A stretch of DNA of 64,000 nt from Lutraria lutraria (Eukaryota; Mollusca; Bivalvia; Venerida; Mactridae), in contig OZ026850.1 of assembly GCA_964023205.1 (NCBI GenBank), forward strand, positions 2,564,368 through 2,628,367, given 5' to 3'. Of this stretch, positions 13,101-20,702 are shown piece by piece. Under the pieces are notes generated by a model that worked only from the letters and a program-made list of their open reading frames with translations, searched no databases and was not told the origin of the DNA. The number at the start of each line of letters is the position of its first letter. Position 1 is the first letter of the stretch. The position numbers and the translations under genes are program-made.

Positions 13101-16100
13101 TCACCAATTAATTCTTCATGGAAATGTACATTTTCTTGGAAACAGCAATTTGAAATGTGAAAAATGTAATATGAAGTTCAGGTCTCACTCGGCTTACGAA
13201 AAGCATTTACTTTCCGATACCCATAATGCTTCACTTCAGGGGAAAATGATCTCCCTCGAAAGTGCTGACCCCCGACCTTACAAGTGTGCCCCATGTAACA
13301 CTGCATTTCGGTTGAAAGGTCATCTCACAAAACATTTTAGGTCAAGAGCCCATTTTAAGAACTTCGAAGCCATTGGTAATTTAGCCATAGGGACTTGGGA
13401 AAAAGTTGAACACAAAGTGTCTGAAGTTGATGCATGTACTGTGGAAGAATTTTTAGCCGTTGTCGACAAATTGTTGGGGTCAGTGACAAATCAAAGTGAA
13501 AATGTTAGTGAAAAGTTTTGGGCACAGCCCCAAGTGACTATTGTGGAGGATGAGGTGTTTGTGGAAGATGGAGATAATGAAAGAGTTCTTGTTGAAGTGA
13601 ATGAGGAACCCTTTGAAATTGGCTCTATTGGTACGCTATGGTTATTTAAATCTTGTTTTTGTATTGTGTAACTTTGAAAGATTTCACTGCAGAAAAAGAA
13701 ACTAAAAAATTTAAGTTGAATATTGCTGTGAGTTTTTAACATATAAAATATCAGAACATCAGTTAAAAATAATGATTTTCATGGAATAATTGATTTTATC
13801 TAATTACCTGTGTATGACATGGATCAGATAAAGTAATGATTAAGTAAATGATAAATGGTTCATTGAACAATGATTTTGTAATTGATTAAGATAACTATCA
13901 ATGATTAAGTAATGATTAATGATTAAGTAATCTATCAATGATTAACTAATCTTTCTAGTAATCTATCTATGGTTAAGTAAACTATCAATGATTAAGTAAA
14001 CAATTAAGTAATGTATTAATGATTTAGTAGTGATAAATGATTAAATAAATGATAAAGTAATATATTGATGATTAAGTAAACACTTAATGATTAAGCCAAA
14101 GATTAAGTAATATGTTAATGACTAAGTAAATGATTAATAATCAAAAACATTTGTCAAATAGTATTCTGATTTTTGAAGGCCATGCATACAATATTGATGT
14201 GTTTTTTTTTTCAGGTGAAAACGAGAAATATCGGGCGTATCCCTTACCTGGCGTGTTTGTAGAAGAAGCCCCTAAGGTCGAAACCATGGAAATTCAAACT
14301 GCACCAATTGAGTCCCCTAAAGTGAAACCGCATAAATGTGGACTTTGTGGTCGTGGGTACGAAACTGTCGCCGAACTTAAGGTATTGAAATATAAATCAT
14401 CTTTTAAAAAAATTGGTTTGTGACCGAAATACTTTTTTGATCTGCAAGCATGTAATAAAAAAAATGACTGCAGGTAGGTAGGGTTTTTTGTTCACATCAT
14501 ATGTTAGTACCACAGGTACTTGACACAAAATAAAATTTGGCTACATAGGCTTCTTATACCTAATAATAAGGGCTTTCATTATTATTGGGTATGAATTATA
14601 TACATGTATACAGTAATTATAGCTTTTTATGTACACAAAGCTGGTGAAAGGCTGGAAATAAATAATTTGGACCTGCAAAGTAGTTTTGTAAAAAAATGCG
14701 TATGTGTATATTGTCAAACCTGTGAACAAAGGGCACCCTTTGGAAAGATGACGAGGCCTTTGTTTACAGGTGGCTTTTAACAAGAGGTTATTTTGTTGGA
14801 CAATATCACAAGCTTGACTGTACATGTTAGTAGTTATGTGTAATAATAAATTTGCCAGTAAGCGTTTTTTTTATTAAGTTCACATTTTTGTATGATCTTT
14901 GTTTTTTTGCAGACACATCTGATTACACACGCTGAGTTGCGGCCTTACGTGTGCGAGTATTGTGATGCGGGGTTCACTAATGCTCAGTCACTGAAGATTC
15001 ACTTGTACACGCATACACAGGTAATGTATATTCTTATAATCAACCCTCTTTTTGACCCTTAAACACTTCCCTACTAAGATACCTGTTTTTTTGTCCATTA
15101 TTAGCTCAGCTGTTCTTAGAGAAAAAGTTGAGCTATTGTGGCATCTGCTTCGACTGTGCAGAGACTTTAATGTACCTCATAGCTCAGAAACTATAAGAGG
15201 TAGCAACGTGAAACTTGGCGGGTAGATCTCACTGAGGCAGTGAACAGACGGATGTTGGCACCGCTTGCAGCGCACTTGTTTTGTATATGGTAAAGTGCCA
15301 AGAAGTTTCTGATAGCTAGCTGGTCAGCTTCCTCACATGTCAAAAGGGGCTAGAGATTACTAGTTGCGGACCATTACCACTTGATCACAGCAGCTCCCTT
15401 ATGATACCAAGGTACAGTACAACCTCTCCAGAGCATCCCTCTCTAGAGCAACAACCTCCCTTCTAAGAGGGCATTTTTTTCCACTGCAACATTCAACTAC
15501 ATTTTTTGTATTGATTTAACCTCTCTAGAGCAACAACCTCTCTACAACAACATAATTTTGTTACTTCCAGATAGTGTTGCTTTGGAAAGGTTGCTCTATA
15601 GACTACTAGTTAAGATACTTTGCTGGAGAAATAGATAGGTATTTGTAAGTTTACAATTTGATAACCTTGATGTACTTTTAATTCACTATTTTACTTTTAC
15701 TCTTTTTCAGGAAACACCGTATGTATGTGGGATGTGTGGTCTGAAGTTCCCTAACACTCAAGATTTGTCTCAACACTGCAAAATATCACATCCACCCCCT
15801 GGGCGTGGCCAATCTCCTGGGCGTGGCCAATCTCCACCAAGGCGTGGCCTTTCTCCAACTGGCCAATCACATGTTACGACAGTCAGCAAGAGTGTAAATT
15901 CCCCTGTTAAAAGCATTCAGCCTTTGGAATTTACTCAGACTTTGCAATCTGGCAATTTGCCAACTACTGTGATGAACCCTGTACAAGATAAAAATATACA
16001 AAAATTCACTCAAAGTGAAATATCCATGGTAACAGAATCACATTCATCTGTGGAAGATCCTGTGGTTTTAAAAGCACAAACGACAATAGATACTGTAAGT

Positions 16101-16496
16101 TCTGAGAAATGTTTTAAAGTTCCGGTGGTTGAAATGAAAGAAATTGATCAATCTGAGAATGAGTCAGTTGCCCCCGGTGATGCTTCAAGCGAAAATCAAG
16201 AGCCAACTGACGTTAAAACATCTGATAGTAATATAGACCATGAATGCGTTATCAAGGGTAACGGTAATGTCATTTTGATGGACAAATCTGAATATGTGTC
16301 TGATCAAGATTCTTCTGTTGTTGCCATAGCAACTGGGGACCAATCAGAAATCACGCTTGTAAATTCGGTTGCTATGGAAACCGATTGTTCAAGTGCAATA
16401 CCTTCCAGTTATGTTTATACGATCATGTCACAAAACGAAACTTTACCTTTGGTCGAAAATAAACCGTCATCATCTCCTGTTACTTATCAAGAATAG
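1051..16496 (+). CDS. Schnurri/HIVEP-type zinc-finger transcription factor (3' eleven exons; 5' end outside window)
   Basis: Eleven exons join with matching phase into 8,256 nt (2,751 codons plus stop): 1051-1197, 2171-2257, 3728-8865, 9140-9245, 9976-10124, 10534-10574, 11420-11562, 12247-13630, 14215-14381, 14913-15020 and 15711-16496. Eleven zinc fingers are visible. A C2H2 pair (about residues 131-186) and a second pair (about 1625-1683, followed by an Asp/Glu run) match the N- and C-terminal ZAS domains of HIVEP/Schnurri. A lone C2HC finger (about 1031-1056) lies between them. Three fingers fall at 2209-2309 and a final triad at about 2440-2512. Family knowledge: ZAS proteins bind kappaB-like sites and act as nuclear Smad partners in BMP/Dpp signalling. 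The terminal triad recalls arthropod Schnurri more than vertebrate HIVEPs. The first in-window exon starts in phase 0 after an acceptor, so upstream exons are missing. Confidence 0.9.
1270..1500. repeat. Dispersed repeat, 'tttttatgccctccgccatt' family
   Basis: Shares tttttatgcccnccgccatt, tgtcc/tatccattcaaa and a ttctgtggattggtttca-like segment with 9668-9860. Both copies are in zinc-finger gene introns. Confidence 0.55.
2171..2257 (+). CDS. Schnurri/HIVEP-like exon
   Basis: 29 codons, phase 0/0, acceptor tgtattgcag and donor AAG|gtattg, with an in-frame TGA just after the donor. It encodes a short acidic segment (ADESNDDYDEPTTN) ahead of the first zinc-finger pair. Confidence 0.6.
2296..2796. 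mobile_element. Long foldback (hairpin) element, about 210-bp arms
   Basis: The left arm (2296-2509) is the reverse complement of the right arm (about 2590-2796), including catttattttcgttgggctc against gagcccaacaaaaataaatg. The loop is about 80 bp and the ends are CTGTA/TACAG flanked by TA. It lies in a Schnurri-like intron. No coding capacity. Confidence 0.75.
2874..2935. repeat. Palindrome, same family, truncated and inverted
   Basis: tatcgagggttcaacgcaac then taactcatattgaaataaca; the second arm breaks off after ttactcga. It begins 78 bp after the foldback element at 2296-2796. Confidence 0.65.
3515..3738 (+). repeat. Tandem duplication of an intron end and splice acceptor
   Basis: Two copies of about 107 bp (3515-3621, about 3640-3738) share acatacgtaatacattgtat and ttgatctatttttagaattc, so the acceptor AG occurs at 3609-3610 and 3726-3727. 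Using the first would read AAT TCC TTG AAA TAT ATA TAA, a stop within seven codons. Only the second leads into the giant exon. Confidence 0.85.
3728..8865 (+). CDS. Giant Schnurri/HIVEP-like exon carrying both ZAS finger pairs
   Basis: A 5,138-nt exon, acceptor ctatttttag and donor CAAAG|gtgtgt. The ZAS-N pair is encoded at about 3887-4051 (ICPYCQRACTKPSVLEKHIR, then the CLVC finger), each finger C-x2-C...H-x3-H or H-x4-H type. A C2HC finger lies at about 6585-6660 (FHCQNCRIAF...LCYC). The ZAS-C pair lies at about 8366-8539 (YVCETCGIRCKKPSMLKKH, then YKCKHCRFSF), preceded by an RGRGRGK basic patch and followed at 8695-8760 by an almost pure Asp/Glu run. The long linkers are rich in Ser/Thr/Pro/Gln and contain repeated RSKS motifs. 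One giant exon carrying most of the protein is the usual architecture of HIVEP genes. There are no internal stops, so the gene appears functional. Confidence 0.95.
9140..9245 (+). CDS. Schnurri/HIVEP-like exon
   Basis: 106 nt. The first base completes an Arg codon split from the previous exon (AG|G). It encodes an ETISDQVTAPTSES-type linker and ends GATATG|gtaggt. Acceptor tattaccag. Confidence 0.75.
9468..9545. repeat. Palindrome, gagggctcagcgcaacac family
   Basis: Same arms and loop (ttgttcttatttcaatatg) as 17081-17158; complete copy in a Schnurri-like intron. Confidence 0.75.
9668..9860. repeat. Dispersed repeat, 'tttttatgccctccgccatt' family, copy 2
   Basis: Same order of blocks as 1270-1500, with a longer 3' part (agtttgatttccgttaaaat). 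Confidence 0.55.
9976..10124 (+). CDS. Schnurri/HIVEP-like exon
   Basis: 149 nt after acceptor tttattttccag, ending at a consensus donor CAAG|gtgagt in phase 2. It encodes a Ser/Thr/Gln-rich linker (LGISLDSINQLGSASS) with no known domain. Confidence 0.75.
10167..10345. mobile_element. MITE, CAGTCAAACCTGTG family (reference copy)
   Basis: Terminal inverted repeats CAGTCAAACCTGTG and CACAGGTTTGACTG-TA, with a GGCCACC/GGCCTTT-rich interior that folds on itself. CAGT ends plus TA flanks suggest a pogo/Tigger-like (Tc1-mariner superfamily) source, which is inference. Confidence 0.75.
10534..10574 (+). CDS. Schnurri/HIVEP-like 41-nt microexon
   Basis: A 41-nt exon between attctctttcag and GAAG|gtatgt, entering in phase 2 and leaving in phase 1. 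It encodes SLSTVYGNLQVENE. Both splice sites are strong and phases match the neighbours, which supports an otherwise easily missed exon. Confidence 0.7.
11420..11562 (+). CDS. Schnurri/HIVEP-like exon
   Basis: 143 nt, acceptor tttcttttag, donor AAG|gtatgg. It completes a split Gly codon and encodes HPSVTKERDVIWGLLNLSDQ followed by a Ser/Thr-rich stretch. Confidence 0.75.
11664..11970. repeat. Dispersed repeat starting tatacccccgcaaacgaagt
   Basis: Contains gagggggg, ggaatgaaacttgaaacatg and gggttatgtgcccttgaact. Only one copy is in the window; recognised by its similarity to common bivalve intergenic repeats, so the call is tentative. Confidence 0.4.
12247..13630 (+). CDS. Schnurri/HIVEP-like exon with three zinc fingers and a 7-residue repeat
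   Basis: 1,384 nt after an acceptor with a poly-T tract; donor ATTG|gtacgc in phase 1. The first part is Ser/Thr-rich. At 12946-13029 four 21-bp copies encode the heptad GHVTGSQ. Three fingers follow at about 13060-13360: FVCSVC...H, LKCEKC...H and YKCAPC...H. The third (KGHLTKHFRSRAHFK) resembles the second finger of a ZAS pair, so it may be a decayed or diverged duplicate of one. Confidence 0.85.
12946..13029 (+). repeat. Four 21-bp coding repeats
   Basis: ggtcatgtgacaggaagtcaa is repeated four times in frame, encoding GHVTGSQ/H units in the Schnurri-like exon 12247-13630. Near-identity between copies indicates recent expansion. Confidence 0.85.
13805..14135. repeat. AT-rich minisatellite in a zinc-finger gene intron
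   Basis: Variants of gattaagtaatgattaatg and atctatcaatgattaagtaa are repeated without fixed period, ending 80 bp before the 14215 acceptor. Confidence 0.75.
14215..14381 (+). CDS. Schnurri/HIVEP-like exon, first half of the terminal finger triad
   Basis: 167 nt from acceptor tttttttcag, donor CTTAAG|gtattg. It ends inside a C2H2 finger (HKCGLCGRGYETVAELK); the two zinc-binding His residues come from the next exon (THLITH). A finger split across an intron supports the junction. Confidence 0.85.
14712..14821. mobile_element. MITE, CAGTCAAACCTGTG family, short copy
   Basis: Both ends are recognisable (gtcaaacctgtgaacaaagg and caagcttgactgta); the interior is shortened. Confidence 0.6.
14913..15020 (+). 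CDS. Schnurri/HIVEP-like exon, terminal finger triad
   Basis: 108 nt, phase 0/0. It supplies the His pair of the preceding finger and one complete finger (YVCEYCDAGFTNAQSLKIH), ending HTQ at donor CACAG|gtaatg. Confidence 0.88.
15415..15598. mobile_element. MITE, CAGTACAACCTCTCCAGAG family
   Basis: TA-flanked left end CAGTACAACCTCTCCAGAGC and right end ggaaaggttgctcta, with internal ctctctagagcaacaacctc blocks. In the last intron of the zinc-finger gene. Confidence 0.65.
15711..16496 (+). CDS. Schnurri/HIVEP-like terminal coding exon
   Basis: 786 nt including stop TAG (16494-16496), acceptor tctttttcag. It encodes the last finger (YVCGMCGLKFPNTQDLSQH), then short GRGQSP/RRGLSP repeats made by near-identical 18-bp DNA copies (about 15801-15850). 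A long acidic, Ser/Thr-rich tail without a recognised domain completes the protein. Confidence 0.88.
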   Translation, partial: ETPYVCGMCGLKFPNTQDLSQHCKISHPPPGRGQSPGRGQSPPRRGLSPTGQSHVTTVSKSVNSPVKSIQPLEFTQTLQSGNLPTTVMNPVQDKNIQKFTQSEISMVTESHSSVEDPVVLKAQTTIDTVSSEKCFKVPVVEMKEIDQSENESVAPGDASSENQEPTDVKTSDSNIDHECVIKGNGNVILMDKSEYVSDQDSSVVAIATGDQSEITLVNSVAMETDCSSAIPSSYVYTIMSQNETLPLVENKPSSSPVTYQE

Positions 16497-17080
16497 AATT
16501 TATTTAATTGTTGCTTAGCAACAGTTTGATGTACATGTAGTGATTTTATACTACATTATGAAATAACATATGTCTGAGCCTGACTGTTTTCATTTCACCG
16601 TGATAGGATTTAATACAACTGGACATTTTCTACCAGCCGGTTTTTCTATCAGATTTTTTGCTAAATCTACCCTTGAACTAAAATTGGTGAACTTCCGTTC
16701 AACTCCATTCTCAATAAATCATTTTATAATAGAATGAAGTCTCAATCTCATTTTGTTTCATTTTCTACATTCTGCAGAGTAAAACTAGGACCCGTACTCA
16801 TAACTGGATTAATTTACCCAATTACATATTCTTGATTTGTTTCAGAAAGCTGTTGTTTTCCATTTCAACATAGTTTGCTGTTCATTAATTTTTTCAACTC
16901 ATCCAAACTGTCACATCCAGCTGCCAGTGTAAATCTGATGAACAAGCTCCAATTTCATAAAACATCTTCAGATTACTCTGTTTAGCCACGCCCCCTGAAT
17001 TTCAAGGGGAGTAACTCATGTTTAGTCGGTCATTTGAAACCAAGTACATACGTTCGCATGTACATAGTAAATGGAACATG

Positions 17081-17158
17081 TCGAGGGCTCAGCGCAACAC
17101 TGTCGTAACTTGTTCTTATTTCAATATGAGTTACAACACTATTGCGCTGAACCCTCGA
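17081..17158. repeat. 78-bp near-perfect palindrome, tcgagggctcagcgcaacac family
   Basis: Left arm tcgagggctcagcgcaacac and right arm ending gcgctgaaccctcga, through tgtcgtaact / agttacaaca, with a loop of about 20 bp. Siblings at 9468-9545 and 2874-2935. Confidence 0.8.
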
Positions 17159-17786
17159 ATGTATATTATTTCCAGGACCATATCTCATGTCTATGTCTTA
17201 GGCATCATGTCACAATTAATTATATATTATTCATTGACTGTATCTCGGGTCTTAAGTCTGGGGCTAGCATGTTGCACGGACCTAAAAACATGTGTTTTTG
17301 GTCCGTGTTAGCATTTTAGGTCTTAACAACCATTATACATTATCCCTGCAACATGCTAGCCCCGTGCCTATGGTCTGGGGATATCTGTCATGGATTCGGT
17401 GGAATAGATACGGTCTCTGATTAGTAATCACCAGCCGTTCACCACTATAAGTTTGAATTCCCATCCAGGGACCAGAAAAATTTCACATGTGTGGAATTGT
17501 TTTCATCCATTGATTAAACTGTAGAGCTAGAAATTAACCCAATGACGCTGGCTACTAATGTGACATTAAATCCCAGTGGACAAGGTAGCGTCTTACCGTA
17601 AATCAGTGCTTCCTTTATCTATCTAATGGACCCTCAAGTGCTATTTAGAGGCTTATACCAGTGAAAATTTTCTGAAAAAAATCGAAAATACTTTTTTTCG
17701 CAGGTCCAGACCGCACCAGTTTTCGGAAACTGAAAGATAGTCCAGGTTTCCATAGCTGTCACTGGGCGCGCTTAATTTTTATACGG

Positions 17787-17915
17787 ACCATAGTACAACA
17801 TTTTTCTACATCTGTCATCCAATTGTTAAAACTACTTCCTGTTTCATGTTACAGTTCAAGTCTGGGTACGTTCAGATTGAAACTTTCCTTTAGTACTTTC
17901 AGTACTTTATCGTTC
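17787..17915. repeat. Dispersed repeat, 'ggaccatagtacaacatttt' family
   Basis: Shared with 56137-56235 and 60380-60465: an aagtacat-type block, catgcaattgttaaa, and an ending in ctttcagtactttga-like sequence. Confidence 0.5.
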
Positions 17916-18680
17916 TATATTGTTTCCGCTGCACCAAGTTTTTAAGATTTTTTTTTTTTTCAAAAATTTCAAGCTTCACTCATGGACTGAGATACCAAAA
18001 TGATGAGATAAAATGTGCTGAGATTTTTATGAAATTGGGGCCTATAAGTTATGTTTCTATACTTCGTCACAATTTTTCTATTTTTGTAACGTTATGAAGT
18101 ATGGTATGTTTTATTGTTAAATTTATTATTACATTGTTAAATTTTCTTATTATTTAATAAAACTTGCTATTTATTAAGAATTTGTTATATTTTAGTTATA
18201 GTGTGTCGGTTGATATTTCAGTTGATGAATATTCAAATTTTAGTAAACGACTTCCTGTGCATGTATGCCATATAGACACACAGCATGAATGATGGCTGTG
18301 AATAATATTTGGAAATAAATGTCGATGATACATCTATACTCGATACCACTAATGCCTGTTGCCGTGTTATTTTTATAATTCAAAATTAAGTACAACTAGA
18401 AAAATATTTTCTCGTGAACTTCAGATGAAAAAAAAAACAGTGAAAATAAATTTATTTTCAACAGTATTACTACCAAGTTATTTTAAAGGAGAATTTTTAT
18501 GTAAACAAAAGAACTAGGTAACATTAACATGCATAATAATTTAATCAATTTGGTCTTTATTTAATACAGGTAAGAAATAGTATTTATCAAAACATGTCTC
18601 AAAAAATCAAAACAATACAAGAAAGAAATTTTACCAAATGGGTGGGGTAAAAATTTCCCAGCCACACAATTTTCACAAAT

Positions 18681-19042
18681 AGTCAAACCTGTATTAGTCG
18701 CCACCTCTGAATAAAAGCCATCCTGTGCATAAAGGTCATTCTATTAAAAACTATCATTGATAATTCAGAGCAAAATGACCTCCCAATAAAGTTCACCTTT
18801 CAATAAAGGCCATATTCTTTCCAAGGGTGGCCTTTGATCACAGGTTTGACTGTACAGTTAAACCTTAGAACAAAGGCCATTAAATGAAATGAATAAAAAT
18901 GGCCTTTATGTACAGTTGGCCTTATCTCAGGTTTATATTTTGTCAGTTTTATCTGAATTGTATAAATAAATGTGTACTAAATAATGACCTTTGTTCACAG
19001 GTGGTTTTTATTCACAAAAGACAGTTTACACAGGTTTCAAAT
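18681..19042. mobile_element. Two adjacent MITEs of the CAGTCAAACCTGTG family
   Basis: The first copy, 18681-18852, ends cacaggtttgactg-TA. A second, more decayed copy starts at once (cagttaaaccttagaacaaa) and ends near 19042 (acacaggtttc). Confidence 0.6.
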
Positions 19043-19253
19043 GTGTGTCTGGATATTCATTCAATTTAACTTCAATCACACCACAGTGAAGTATTTTGAT
19101 AGAAAATATCACAGTTAAAATTTCTTTTAAAATATTTCATTACTTTCTAAATTCACAAAAAATGACACCAAAAAACATTTTTGAAGATTTCTGATTAATA
19201 TTTATCACTAAATATATTAAAGCATTTGACAGATGATATCTAGATAAAGTAAC

Positions 19254-19272
19254 ACCCCCCCCCCCCCCCCCC
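19254..19272 (+). repeat. Poly-C tract
   Basis: About 19 consecutive C. A similar tract lies near 19705-19719 and a G tract near 26420. Length is likely unreliable in assembly. Confidence 0.7.
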
Positions 19273-20649
19273 TCAGGAGGCGCTTATTCATTACCCTGGA
19301 ATGAAGGTGAGGGTGAAATGTTTGGTGATAGACATCTCATTGAATCATACACTAATTTTATTTTGTAAGTTTGATACAAAAAAAATATGAAGAGTGCAAA
19401 ATTTACAACTTGTACGAAAATTTGGACGAATATACATGTAGAAATAAAAGAAAAATCTGAAAACTGGCTAACATATTGAAATAGCTCTAACCCACGAACT
19501 ATGCCATCTATATTTAAGTTGAAAATTCATCAAATGATCTTATTGTAGCCGAGTGAATTGTTAGCATATAATAAAAATTTATATGTACAAAAATGTAAAT
19601 AATTTTAACATGTATATGACTTTTATTTACAGGACACAAACATTAAGGAAGATGGAATTAACACATTATTTTTTGTTCAAAACTCAACCCGTAGCAAATA
19701 ATTACCCCCCCCCCCCCCCCTCCTCCAATTATGGAATGCCTTGATTATAGACAAAAGACCCTTTATGGACAGAAAATACCCTTCTTAAAAAATATAGCGT
19801 TAAGTATGTCTTGGGATAAATTACTCTACTAGTGTCTGCACACCTGAATGTATACAATATAATATATACTTAAGTGCAAATCTTTAATAAGGCCTGTTAA
19901 ATTAATTGATAGATTATCATTAATTTTTTCTCAAACAGACCGATTGGGGATTTAATATTCTATTATCCAGTAATCAACAACTTTTACATTCACATACTCA
20001 AGAATAACTGAAATGTTAAAAAATAAACAAATTGTTAATGCAATGCTGCTTATGCCGCCGTATCGTTGCACCCCTATTTGTTCATTAACAATATCGATAT
20101 GTCGTCCCAGCCACTGCTCATTACTATGTTGGTTTAATTTATCTGAGATTTTTATCAAATAAAAAAGTTTTGAATAGCCTTAAAATAGGTGGACAAACAG
20201 GGGTGATGATTTAACAATTAATTTATACTGGCCTAGTATAAATAATTATGTCCTTATTCTAGGATGTGCATTGAAATATTTGATAAATATGTCAAATGTG
20301 TTTTAATCTGCATTAGACATATACAATGTTCTAACCTCAATAATGAATAATTCAGTGTCCTCAAAAAATAGTATAAAAAATTATTTTCTTCCTATGTAGC
20401 CATTGTTTGAATATGTTCTGTATTTCAAGTTTTCAACCGATCTTTCTTTCAGAAAGATTATTAAAAATACCATGCATTGAAATAGGAGTGTATAAGTAAG
20501 TGACCTTATGCATACATTTGACAGTGCTTAGTTTCATCGTGAGACATTCAATTCCATTACAATTGTAAAGTTCTAAGTAATTCTACATGAATAGTTGAAG
20601 AGATCGAACAGTTCATAAATAATTGATGGGTCTAGTTTTTTCACATTTG

Positions 20650-20702
20650 TCAAGTTGATTTCTTCACTTTTTGTTTACCATTTTTCACAGACAATTCTCT
20701 CC
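20650..20702 (-). CDS. AIG1/ADTRP-like exon 6 (basic C-terminal tail)
   Basis: 53 nt after acceptor taatttcag. It completes a split Arg codon and adds a 16-residue Lys-rich tail ([16 protein letters not shown]) before TGA. Its length and charge resemble the cytosolic tail of AIG1/ADTRP. Acceptance rests on splice consensus, phase and charge rather than strong homology. Confidence 0.6.

Larger units (their letters stand above)
16497..18175 (+). other. Probable 3' UTR and flank of the zinc-finger gene
   Basis: No further acceptor or ORF follows the stop codon. Candidate poly(A) signals are AATAAA at about 16714 and TTTAATAAAACTT near 18157. A palindromic repeat (17081-17158) and a dispersed repeat (17787-17915) fall between them, so the shorter 3' end seems more likely. 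This is inference only. Confidence 0.4.
18200..20640. other. Gene-free interval between zinc-finger and AIG1/ADTRP-like genes
   Basis: AT-rich, holding the adjacent MITEs at 18681-19042 and two C tracts. I see no exon with splice sites. It should include the 3' UTR of the minus-strand AIG1/ADTRP-like gene. Confidence 0.5.

Noticed and set aside
12651..13742. Minus-strand frames opposite the 12247-13630 exon
   Set aside because: Shadows of a coding exon; no splice sites or domains.
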